A DNA stretch of 64,000 nt from an uncultured Thiotrichaceae bacterium. GTDB lineage: Bacteria > Pseudomonadota > Gammaproteobacteria > Thiotrichales > Thiotrichaceae. The position numbers were made by a program, and so were the translations under genes. The stretch is from the NCBI GenBank assembly GCA_937925855.1, contig CALAMO010000025.1:1-64000 (forward strand). The letters run 5' to 3'. The notes under the pieces are model-generated. The model did not search any database. It saw nothing but the letters and a program-made list of their open reading frames with translations, and was not told the origin of the DNA. Positions within the stretch are counted from its first letter, which is position 1. Each line of letters starts with the position of its first letter. Positions 54,060-61,534 of the stretch are shown here, piece by piece.

Positions 54060-54704
54060 CTAGGGCTTTAGGCTAACGGTGCCGTCTTGTTCCAGCTCAG
54101 CCTTACCCGCATTGGAAGCGGTCACCCATTCAACGTCAATCTCCTCAAAACCCTGTGGAAACGCACTGAATAGTTTAACGTTGACGCTGTCAATGGCCGC
54201 TGGTTGAGCGCAGTGATAGGCCCAGGTCGCGTCGACGTCGCTGTGCGTGCTCTTGTCAGCGGCATGCTTATCATGGTCGTGCTCGTCGTGCTTCTCAGCC
54301 TTGTCATGGTCGTGCTCGTCATGCTTCTCGGCATCATGGCGGGTGGCTATAGCAGACTCGACGTTGGCACTTTCTAGTTTACAGGCCGCCGCGTCGTTGA
54401 TAGCGAAGAGCGCTGCGCCGTCTTGCAGGGTTTCTAGCGCGGCATGCACGACCTCATGCTCGGCTTCGCTCTTGGCGTTATGCTCAAAGCCAAAGACGTT
54501 AGCGGCCGGGGATTCCAGCATAATCTCTAGGCCATCTTCGGTGGCGGCGATTGTCAGGCGGGCAACACCGTGTTCATGGCTGCCGTGTTGTTCCATGTCA
54601 TGCCCATGTTTTTCTGCCAGCGCAGTCTGAGAAGCAAGGGCGATTAGTAGTGCAGCGGCAAGCGGTACAAGCTTCCGCCCGTTGTGATGGGCTTGGGTTG
54701 GCAT
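54060..54704 (-). CDS. zrgA: ZrgA-like DUF2796 zinc-binding periplasmic protein
   Basis: A 214-residue exported protein (signal peptide ending near TALAEK). It begins HGHDMEQHGSHEHGVARL, the DUF2796 signature, and carries a central His/Asp/Glu-rich segment (HDEHDHDK repeated) that presumably captures zinc. The encoding DNA has two imperfect 33-bp tandem repeats at 54268-54333. The ATG at 54704 is preferred to an upstream in-frame start because it places the signal peptide at the N-terminus. It follows zur and precedes the ABC genes, as in the Vibrio zrg system. Confidence 0.88.
   Translation of the reverse strand: MPTQAHHNGRKLVPLAAALLIALASQTALAEKHGHDMEQHGSHEHGVARLTIAATEDGLEIMLESPAANVFGFEHNAKSEAEHEVVHAALETLQDGAALFAINDAAACKLESANVESAIATRHDAEKHDEHDHDKAEKHDEHDHDKHAADKSTHSDVDATWAYHCAQPAAIDSVNVKLFSAFPQGFEEIDVEWVTASNAGKAELEQDGTVSLKP
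54268..54333. repeat. two 33-bp tandem repeats in zrgA
   Basis: Two adjacent 33-bp units (54268-54300 and 54301-54333) differ at a few positions and encode AEKHDEHDHDK twice. They lengthen the metal-binding histidine stretch. Such units may vary in number among strains. Confidence 0.8.
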
Positions 54705-54727
54705 GGTGGTTTTAAATCCTATGGCAA

Positions 54728-55177
54728 TTATGGGGAGGTTGCGAAGCACTGTTCACACAGGCATTTCATCTCAAGCTGCGAGCTGGTTAAGTGAAAGCCT
54801 GCCTCGCTTATATTTTTGTGCAGGTCGCTGATGGTCGATGGATTGATATTGATTTCCTTAACGCGCTGACACTGGCTGCAAATCAGAAACTGAGTGACAT
54901 CATGACCGTGGTTACAGGTAATGTGGGAGCAGGCGACATATTTATTATTCGAGCTTAATTTATGGACGAGATGCTCCTCATCGAGGAAGTCCAAAATCCT
55001 GTACACCGACATGGCGGGCATGGTATTTCCAAATTCACCTTTACAGTAATCTGCAATTTCGTAGGCGGACATGGCTCGTGCGGACTGGAGTAGGCCAGAG
55101 AGCACCTGTTTCCGCTTACGGGTGAGATTCAGTCCCTGCTGTTCGACGTGTTGCAGGGTTGCTTGTACGTTGCTCAT
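54728..55177 (-). CDS. zur: Fur-family zinc uptake regulator Zur
   Basis: A 149-residue Fur-family repressor. The N-terminal winged helix has LTRKRKQVLSGLLQ and MSVYRILDFLDEEHLVHKL. The metal-binding half has HITCNHGHD, ICSQCQR and CLCEQC, the cysteine pairs of a structural zinc site. Its placement ahead of zrgA and three transport genes indicates Zur rather than Fur. A candidate Zur box 37 bases upstream suggests autoregulation of the whole operon. Confidence 0.9.
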   Translation of the reverse strand: MSNVQATLQHVEQQGLNLTRKRKQVLSGLLQSARAMSAYEIADYCKGEFGNTMPAMSVYRILDFLDEEHLVHKLSSNNKYVACSHITCNHGHDVTQFLICSQCQRVKEININPSTISDLHKNISEAGFHLTSSQLEMKCLCEQCFATSP

Positions 55178-55213
55178 AGACGTTTACAGTGTCAGTTGTT
55201 TTAAGAATACAGG

Positions 55214-55236
55214 GAAATGATACATCATATCTTTTC
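55214..55236. promoter_or_regulatory. candidate Zur box
   Basis: GAAATGATA and TATCTTTTC are 9-base arms with one mismatch around CATCA. The 23-bp site agrees at about 17 of 22 defined positions with the gammaproteobacterial Zur consensus as I recall it (GAAATGTTATA, N, then its inverse). It lies just upstream of zur and would let Zur-Zn repress zur-zrgABCD. Confidence 0.65.
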
Positions 55237-55364
55237 TGGCGTCAGCATGTCATTCGGCCAAATCTTCGCCGCAGCCAGAGGATTGCAGCGGTGATAAGCC
55301 GCCATGGCCGCACAGTGTCTGCGCGTTTGTTCGGCCCCACCTTTTATTGCACTCCCGTCAAATT

Positions 55365-55379
55365 TGTATACAGTATACA
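55365..55379. promoter_or_regulatory. palindromic operator upstream of the FAD oxidase, identical core to the BMC operator
   Basis: TGTATACAGTATACA is a perfect palindrome with 7-base arms. It is the same 15-bp core as the one upstream of the BMC ligase. It ends 32 bases before the oxidase ATG, where a repressor would block a promoter. Immediately to the right both copies also share TCAGCTA on the plus strand. Confidence 0.75.
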
Positions 55380-55411
55380 GAAGTCAGCTATCACAACTGT
55401 AGGCTAAGCCC

Positions 55412-56551
55412 ATGCGTAAAACCGAAGTCATTGTTGTCGGAGCCGGTATCGCCGGTAGCATGTCTGCACTCGCGCTGGTGCGACAGGGCCACCGCGTCAC
55501 CCTGATTGATCGCTGGGAACCCGGCCATGCTCGCGCCTCTTCTACCGACTATAACCGTATTATTCGTTCGATCCACGGGCGCGATGAGTTCTACACCCAA
55601 TGGGCGCGGGATTCGCGTCTGCGCTGGTTGGAGCTACAGGAGGAGACGCGCCAGAAGCTGTATTACGAATGCGGTTCGATTATTCTGGCGACTGTGGGGC
55701 ATTGTGACTGGGAGGATGCGACGGCGGAAACCTTCACCAAAATGGGGGTGCCGTTTAATCGCTTCGCACCGCACGAGCTACCAGCGCGCTTTCCGCAGTT
55801 TGAGGCTACGAATATTGCCTATGGCCTGTACGAACCCGAATCTGGGATGATTATGGCGCACCGGGCGGTGATTACCACGGTGCAGCTGTTCCAAAGTCTT
55901 GGTGGTCGCGTCGAGCGCGGCAGTGTGACCACTGATGCGGATGAGCGGCTGCTGCTGGCCGGTAAACCGCTGGAGGCGGATCTGATCGTGGTCGCCACCG
56001 GGCCGTGGATGGGGGAGATGTACCCGCGCACGGTGAAGCCGATTAGCACGGTGATTGGGGTGAATGTGCTGTATACCTCGACCCCAGAGGGCAGCGACCA
56101 ATTCGACCAGAGCCGCATGCCCTGCTGGATTGACCATGGCGAGGGCTCGTTTGGGTTGCCGTCGGTGGAAGGCAGCGGCGTGAAAGCGGCGGTGGTGATC
56201 CCGGATAAGATTGATTTGGATAATGACGAGCGCCTGATTAAAAAGGCGATGTTGGGGCGCACGCGGCAGTATATTAAGAAGCGGCTGCCGGGCCTTGTGG
56301 GTGAGAAGGTGGTGGATTCCAAGTTTAATCAGATCATTATCACCCCGGATACGCATTTTATTCTGGACTGGCATCCTGCCTATGACAACGTGCTGCTCGC
56401 GGGCGGATGTTCGGGCCATTTATTTAAGCATGGGCCGGTCTTTGGCGAGTTTGCCGCCGGGGTCGGCACGCAGCAGTTCGGCACGCCGGATCGGTTTAAA
56501 TTAGGGCCACGCCGGAAATTATCACCGAAAGAAAGTCCATCGGGGCGTTAA
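55412..56551 (+). CDS. FAD-dependent amine oxidase/dehydrogenase (DAO family, sarcosine-oxidase-like)
   Basis: A 379-residue flavoprotein similar in length and plan to monomeric sarcosine oxidase and N-methyltryptophan oxidase. The FAD-binding dinucleotide fold is VIVVGAGIAGSMSALAL with the acidic VTLIDRWEPGHARASS, and the C-terminal FAD segment is LLAGGCSGHLFKHGP. The covalent-flavin cysteine of MSOX is replaced by N306, so FAD is probably held non-covalently. It likely oxidises a secondary or glutamylated amine to an imine/aldehyde. The shared palindromic operator ties it to the BMC operon. Confidence 0.87.
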   Translation: MRKTEVIVVGAGIAGSMSALALVRQGHRVTLIDRWEPGHARASSTDYNRIIRSIHGRDEFYTQWARDSRLRWLELQEETRQKLYYECGSIILATVGHCDWEDATAETFTKMGVPFNRFAPHELPARFPQFEATNIAYGLYEPESGMIMAHRAVITTVQLFQSLGGRVERGSVTTDADERLLLAGKPLEADLIVVATGPWMGEMYPRTVKPISTVIGVNVLYTSTPEGSDQFDQSRMPCWIDHGEGSFGLPSVEGSGVKAAVVIPDKIDLDNDERLIKKAMLGRTRQYIKKRLPGLVGEKVVDSKFNQIIITPDTHFILDWHPAYDNVLLAGGCSGHLFKHGPVFGEFAAGVGTQQFGTPDRFKLGPRRKLSPKESPSGR

Positions 56552-56583
56552 TGGTTTGCGCCGCATACTTAAAGCGTGCTTGA

Positions 56584-58161
56584 TTAAAAACCGCTGGTAT
56601 CAGCCTTAAACATTATGCGGCCAATCATTTTGCGCCAGAGGGTTGAATAGTGCCGCTTTTCTTTGATCTGTACGGCCCGTACGCACAGCCATATAGCTAG
56701 CCATACGCCGGAAAATAAGAGGGCGGTTTTAAATAAGGCGGAGCCACTGAAGCCCTGGAAACCGATGTAAATTGCAAAACACAACAGAATAATAGATTGT
56801 AATCCAACGGTAATATAGGCCGATTTTTTTCTTATCCAGGTGAGGATTTTAGTGGATTCAGGGGGTGCAGCATTTTGCTGTTGGCCCAATCGCCGATAAA
56901 GCTTGGCAAATTCAAAGGTTGCCGCTGTATCCTCATTACCGCCAACAATTTCAAAGTCAGTGGGCATATTGCCAGGGGAGTATTCCTGTGTGCGCTGAAT
57001 AATGCGATCAAACACCGTGACATGAATACGTGGCAGGCTGTTTAATTGTTTAACCGCATGATTATTCTTCGATAGTATTTTATTGCGCTCTGGCGTGGTT
57101 TCATTGATTAATTTTCTTATATCGCGCACTTCATAGGCATAGTAGGCCGCTATACCGGCGCGTGAATCATAAAGTCGATCATGCACGTCTTTGTTTTCAC
57201 GAAATTGCCATTTGTCCTCATCCACAAACACCAGTCCGGCTTTCTCAGCCTCCGCCATCATCCAGACCAAGGAGGTCCAGGCCATACCCTGTTTGGGGTA
57301 GCCGCCCCCGACATTGGCGTGCACCCCGGCGAACCAGACCTGTTGAATGCGGTCATGGTCGTTCGCATAGGTTTCTTCCCACAGCACCGGGATGAACACG
57401 CGACGCTGGTCATCGATGGACAGGGCGTGGCGTGCGATTAACACCTTATCGCAGAGCGTGCGGTCATGGTTGCGGAACGAGGTATTAATCACAGCATCAA
57501 AGGCTCTGGCTAGGCGGTCACTGGGAATACCATAAGCATCAACCGTGTCCCACACGCCGATAAAGGCGATCTGCTGGCTGTCTTCATGCGCGCTATAAGA
57601 CTGGAGGATATGGTCGGGCTGCATGTCAGGCTGGAGCAGGAAGTGGAAAAAATCGGCCAGGGTACGCAGGTGGCGGTAGCTATCCGGTGAGGAATCAATT
57701 TTCTTAGCTTTCTGCTTGTCTTTGTATTTCTCAAATAAGGCGTTGACGACCTGCTGTAAATCCTGATCTGACTGATGGGTAAAGTCCGACTTTTTAATAA
57801 TGCCAAAGGTGGTAATCATCCCCGCCAGCAAGCGCACGGTATAAGCGCCACGGCTAAAGCCAAATAAATAAACGCGATCACCGGGTTCATAATTATTCAC
57901 GAGGAATATATATAAATCTTTTATTATCCGGTCGAGGCCAATGCCCACGGCTCCGCCCATAATGCGCCATATTTTATTATCATCGGTGCCGACCCCATCG
58001 TGATAGTAGGCGACCTGTTTTAATTCATCGGGGTTATCTTTATGTTTCTGTCGCTCAATCGCCGTATGTAAACGCCAGACATTGGAATCATACTTGCGGC
58101 CACCCGCATTACCGGTGCCATCCGATGATAATATAATATTTTTGGGTCGGGTGCCTGCCAT
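56584..58161 (-). CDS. DUF2235 alpha/beta-hydrolase with C-terminal membrane helices
   Basis: A 525-residue protein with the DUF2235 domain: N-terminal NIILSSDGTGNAGG, YYHDGVGTD, the nucleophile elbow LFGFSRGAYTVR (S103), and GVWDTVDAYG and FAGVHANVGGGY further on. Two hydrophobic helices near residues 445-500 anchor it in the membrane. The family includes Tle1 phospholipases delivered by type VI secretion and many uncharacterised proteins. There is no immunity protein or VgrG gene here, so an effector role is unsupported. It is divergent from the TIR gene, 119 bases apart. Confidence 0.85.
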   Translation of the reverse strand: MAGTRPKNIILSSDGTGNAGGRKYDSNVWRLHTAIERQKHKDNPDELKQVAYYHDGVGTDDNKIWRIMGGAVGIGLDRIIKDLYIFLVNNYEPGDRVYLFGFSRGAYTVRLLAGMITTFGIIKKSDFTHQSDQDLQQVVNALFEKYKDKQKAKKIDSSPDSYRHLRTLADFFHFLLQPDMQPDHILQSYSAHEDSQQIAFIGVWDTVDAYGIPSDRLARAFDAVINTSFRNHDRTLCDKVLIARHALSIDDQRRVFIPVLWEETYANDHDRIQQVWFAGVHANVGGGYPKQGMAWTSLVWMMAEAEKAGLVFVDEDKWQFRENKDVHDRLYDSRAGIAAYYAYEVRDIRKLINETTPERNKILSKNNHAVKQLNSLPRIHVTVFDRIIQRTQEYSPGNMPTDFEIVGGNEDTAATFEFAKLYRRLGQQQNAAPPESTKILTWIRKKSAYITVGLQSIILLCFAIYIGFQGFSGSALFKTALLFSGVWLAIWLCVRAVQIKEKRHYSTLWRKMIGRIMFKADTSGF

Positions 58162-58280
58162 CTGTGTCGCTCGGGTGTTGAAGTAAATTAATATCCTAAA
58201 GCAGAACTAGGCGTTGTACTAGAGGTGGTTTGCGATATTATTGGGTTGATTTCTTATTTCCCTCCCCGCAAGGATTTACA

Positions 58281-59000
58281 ATGTCACAAAAACGTTTCCA
58301 GGTTGCCTTGTCTTTTCCCGGTGAGCATCGGGATTATGTGCTGCAAGTGGCAGAACGGCTGGTGGAAACTTTGGGGCACCCCGCGATTCTTTATGATGCT
58401 TGGTATAAGGCAGAATTTACGCTTATCGATCTTGATACCTATCTGGCAGAGCTTTATCACAAGCAGTCCAAGTTGCTCGTACCCTTCTTATGCACGGCAT
58501 ATAACGAAAAGGAGTGGTGTGGCCTGGAATGGCGGGCGATTAAAGACTTACTCAAGCAAAAGCAGTATCCGCCTCTGGCGGCCAACAGCAAAACCAAACT
58601 CCTACGCCACTGGCTCAACCAGCATCAGGAAAGCATCGGCAACTACCTCATCTGGTCGTTCTACTCGCAAGGTACTTCCGACCGCAAACAAGTCTCCGCC
58701 ACCCCGCTATTTACTGAGGCGGGGGAAATGCGTTTGCATAGGGTGGATTATCACTTGGAGATGGTGCGGTTGCTCACAACACCCTCACCCCAACCCCTCT
58801 CCCTCAAAAGGAGAGGGGCTAAAGATTATGGCACGTCTCCCCCTCGCCCTATCAGGGAGAGGGGGCCGGGGGGTGAGGGTAATGCGCAGCATCACTTCGC
58901 CGAAGCCGAACGCTTAATCACCCAAACGGGTTATCACCGCCGCCGCTCCGAACTAGCAAATCTTCGCGCGACACTTGAGCAATCTCCCGGTGCCCAATAA
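58281..59000 (+). CDS. TIR-domain protein with remnant C-terminal TPR segment and inserted repeat
   Basis: A 239-residue protein. Residues 1-~110 are a TIR domain (FQVALSFPGEHRDYVLQVAE, ILYDAWYKAEF, LLVPFLCTAYNEKEWCGLEW), with E83 as the probable NADase glutamate. Residues ~152-165 (RLHRVDYHLEMVRL) and ~201-235 (HHFAEAERLITQTGYHRR) resemble a TPR hairpin from the C-terminus of TIR-NTPase-TPR proteins. Between them a GC-rich palindromic repeat is read through in frame. The start ATG 58281 has AAGGA before it. It overlaps the convergent lldD-like gene by 83 bases. It may be a degraded immune-type protein, with no NTPase domain. Confidence 0.7.
   Translation: MSQKRFQVALSFPGEHRDYVLQVAERLVETLGHPAILYDAWYKAEFTLIDLDTYLAELYHKQSKLLVPFLCTAYNEKEWCGLEWRAIKDLLKQKQYPPLAANSKTKLLRHWLNQHQESIGNYLIWSFYSQGTSDRKQVSATPLFTEAGEMRLHRVDYHLEMVRLLTTPSPQPLSLKRRGAKDYGTSPPRPIRERGPGGEGNAQHHFAEAERLITQTGYHRRRSELANLRATLEQSPGAQ
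58782..58879. repeat. 98-bp GC-rich palindromic repeat inside the TIR gene
   Basis: The element starts CCCTCACCCC and ends with its near inverse GGGGTGAGGG. It holds an inner perfect hairpin CCCCTCTCC/GGAGAGGGG and another CCCT/AGGG hairpin. Sequences with this CCCTCACCCC/CCCTCTCCC pattern are common intergenic repeats in proteobacteria as I recall. Here it sits within a coding frame and encodes proline- and arginine-rich residues. Confidence 0.75.
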
Positions 59001-60084
59001 ACGCCATAGTCAATTCCGCTTCCTCATGGAATAGCTCCAGCATCCGCGTCACCCCCGCTTCGCCCAGCGCGCCCAGCCCATAAACCAGCGGACGCCCGAC
59101 CATCACCGCTGTCGCGCCCATGCCGCGCGCGCGGATAATATCCTGGCCGGAGCGGACGCCGCCGTCCATCCAGACTTCAATGTCGTTCCCCACCGCCGCC
59201 GCAATCTCCGGTACGACCGAAATCGCCGAGCGTGCGCCGTCGAGCTGGCGACCCCCGTGATTCGATACCACCAGCGCCTCAGCGCCGAGTTTGACGCATT
59301 CCTGCGCATCGCTGCTTTCCATGATGCCCTTAATAATCAGCGGCCCGTCCCACAGGTCGCGGAAGCGTTTAATATCATCCCAGTTCAGCTGCGTATCAAA
59401 GCTGGCCCCGACCCATTTCATCAGGTCATTCATATCCTCGACAGCGGCGGCGCTGCCTTGGATATTACCGAACTCGCGGTTTTTAGTGGCCAGCATATTC
59501 AGCGCCCAGCGCGGGCGGCGCGCGATGTCGATAATATTCGGCAGCGTGAGGCGCGGTGGTGCAGTCATGCCGTTGCGATAATCCGCGTGGCGCTTTCCGA
59601 TCATCTGTAAATCCAGCGTCAGCACCAGCGCAGAACACTCCGCCGCCTTCGCCCGCTCGACCAGCTGCTTAGTGAACGCACGGTCTTTCTGCACGTAGAG
59701 CTGAAACCAGAACGGCGCCTGCGTGGCCTTAGCCACGGTCTCAATCGAGCAGATGCTCATGGTCGAGAGCGTGAACGGCACGCCAAACTTCTCCGCCGCC
59801 CGCGCCGCATGAATCTCCCCGTCGGCGTGCTGCATGCCTAATAAACCCACCGGTGCCAGCGCCAGCGGCATTTTCGACTTTATCCCCGCCAGGGTCGTTT
59901 GCAGCGTGCGCGGTTCCAAATCGCGGGCCACCCGCTGGCGAAAGCGAATGGCCTGAAAATCACTCATATTCTCTGCCAGCGTCTGCTGCGACCATGAGCC
60001 GGATTCACAGTAGCCCTGAAACATCTTGGGGACGCGACGGTGGTAGAGTTTTTGTAGATCCGCTAACTCGCAAATAATGCTCAT
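58918..60084 (-). CDS. FMN-dependent alpha-hydroxy acid oxidoreductase (LldD family)
   Basis: A 388-residue TIM-barrel FMN enzyme, similar to L-lactate dehydrogenase LldD. Segments seen are LAPVGLLGMQHADGE, FTLSTMSICSIETVA, FWFQLYVQKDR, TLDLQMIGKRHADYRNG, GPLIIKGIMESSDAQ, the catalytic histidine in VSNHGGRQLDG and the FMN-phosphate loop WMDGGVRSGQDI. It passes electrons from lactate or a related hydroxy acid to quinone or oxygen. ATG 60084 with a GAGG site is chosen over an upstream extension. No lactate permease or lldR is adjacent, so substrate is open. Confidence 0.9.
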   Translation of the reverse strand: MSIICELADLQKLYHRRVPKMFQGYCESGSWSQQTLAENMSDFQAIRFRQRVARDLEPRTLQTTLAGIKSKMPLALAPVGLLGMQHADGEIHAARAAEKFGVPFTLSTMSICSIETVAKATQAPFWFQLYVQKDRAFTKQLVERAKAAECSALVLTLDLQMIGKRHADYRNGMTAPPRLTLPNIIDIARRPRWALNMLATKNREFGNIQGSAAAVEDMNDLMKWVGASFDTQLNWDDIKRFRDLWDGPLIIKGIMESSDAQECVKLGAEALVVSNHGGRQLDGARSAISVVPEIAAAVGNDIEVWMDGGVRSGQDIIRARGMGATAVMVGRPLVYGLGALGEAGVTRMLELFHEEAELTMAFIGHREIAQVSREDLLVRSGGGDNPFG

Positions 60085-60307
60085 GGGCTGGCCTCGGACT
60101 GGAAAGAGAAAGGAAGCCTGATTTTGCCACTCCCCTAGCCTGTCCGACAATAGCGCATCTGCGGTTGGGTCGATGGGCGGTGCCACACTTTACGGTTGGG
60201 CCATGCCTTATTGGGTCGGCTACGCCTTATTTATGTCTAGCTGATTGCGTGTATGAGCCGTGCACTCTAGAATCGCGTCATCTTTCCCACGAGGCGCGCA
60301 GTATCCC

Positions 60308-61492
60308 ATGACAGCTAACGTTTTTCTGAAAAAAGGCCGCGATAAAAACGTGCGCATGCGCCACCCCTGGGTATTTTCCGGTGCGATCCAAAACGTTGAG
60401 GGCCAAGCGGCGCTGGGCGAGACGGTCGCCGTGCGGGCGGTTAACGGTGATCTATTGGGCATGGGTGCTTACTCGCCGGAGTCGCAGATTCGGGTGCGCA
60501 TGTGGTCGGTGGGTAAGGCGGTGATCGACGCGGCCTTCTTTGCGGGGCGTATCGCCGCCGCGCTCCAGCAGCGCGCCGAGATCGGTATTGCGGATCATAA
60601 TACCGGCTACCGCCTGCTGAATGCCGAGGCGGATGGCCTGCCCGGCGTGGTCGTCGACCGCTACGGCGACTGGCTGGTGCTGCAATGCCTGACCGCCGGG
60701 GCGGAATACTGGAAGCAGACCCTGGCGGATGTGCTGCTGGAACAGACGGGCTGCCGGGGCGTCTATGAACGCTCCGATGTTAGCGTGCGCAAGAAAGAGG
60801 GTTTGGCCGAGGCGGTTGGCCTCCTAGCAGGCACGCCGCCGCCCGCGTATATCGATATCGTAGAAGCCGGGCGGCATTTCCGCGTCGATGTGCTGCGCGG
60901 CCACAAAACCGGTTTCTACCTCGACCAGCGTGATAACCGCAGCCTACTCGCCACGCACGCCAAAGCTAAAACCGTCCTCAACTGCTTCGCCTACAGCGGC
61001 GGCTTCGGTATCGCGGCTTTACAGGGTGGCGCACAGCACGTCACTAACATCGACGCCTCCCAGCCCGCCCTCGATTGGGGCCAGCAGGCGCTGGCGCTCA
61101 ACGGTTTTGCGGCAGATACGGTAGAAGATGTTTGCGGCGACGTGTTCCAGCAGCTACGCCAATACCGCGACGCAGGCCGCCAGTTCGACCTGGTGGTACT
61201 CGACCCGCCGAAGTTCGCCGAGAACCGTAACCAGCTCAATAAGGCAGCACGGGGTTATAAGGACATCAACCTGCTCGGCTTTAATCTACTCAAGCCGGGC
61301 GGACTGCTGTTCACCTTCTCCTGCTCTGGCCTGATGGAGAGCGCGCTCTTCCAGAAGATTGTGTCCGATGCCGCGCTGGATGCGGGGTGTGAGGCGCAGA
61401 TTATCCGTAAGCTGGGGCAGGCGACGGATCACCCGACCCGGCTGGCGTTTCCTGAGGGGTATTACTTAAAGGGGCTGGTGTGCCGGAAGTGA
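60308..61492 (+). CDS. rlmI: 23S rRNA (cytosine-C5) methyltransferase RlmI family
   Basis: A 394-residue class I rRNA large-subunit methyltransferase. The N-terminal PUA domain (FLKKGRDKNVRMRHPWVFSGAI) is followed by the EEHUD-like region (GLPGVVVDRYGDWLVLQ), then the SAM-dependent fold with VLNCFAYSGGFGIAALQGG, the VVLDPPKF motif and TFSCSGLM carrying the catalytic cysteine region. It is the E. coli YccW/RlmI type that methylates C1962. The ATG at 60308 is followed by the conserved PUA start, so the 16-residue upstream extension is dropped. Confidence 0.92.
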   Translation: MTANVFLKKGRDKNVRMRHPWVFSGAIQNVEGQAALGETVAVRAVNGDLLGMGAYSPESQIRVRMWSVGKAVIDAAFFAGRIAAALQQRAEIGIADHNTGYRLLNAEADGLPGVVVDRYGDWLVLQCLTAGAEYWKQTLADVLLEQTGCRGVYERSDVSVRKKEGLAEAVGLLAGTPPPAYIDIVEAGRHFRVDVLRGHKTGFYLDQRDNRSLLATHAKAKTVLNCFAYSGGFGIAALQGGAQHVTNIDASQPALDWGQQALALNGFAADTVEDVCGDVFQQLRQYRDAGRQFDLVVLDPPKFAENRNQLNKAARGYKDINLLGFNLLKPGGLLFTFSCSGLMESALFQKIVSDAALDAGCEAQIIRKLGQATDHPTRLAFPEGYYLKGLVCRK

Positions 61493-61534
61493 GCTAAGTC
61501 TCGGCTGCGCTCCGTCTGGAGCGCAGCCCAAGGG

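Noticed and set aside
56584-58161. Type VI secretion effector (Tle1) cassette
   Set aside because: No vgrG, PAAR, chaperone or immunity gene is next to the DUF2235 gene, and the C-terminal helices are not specific to effectors.
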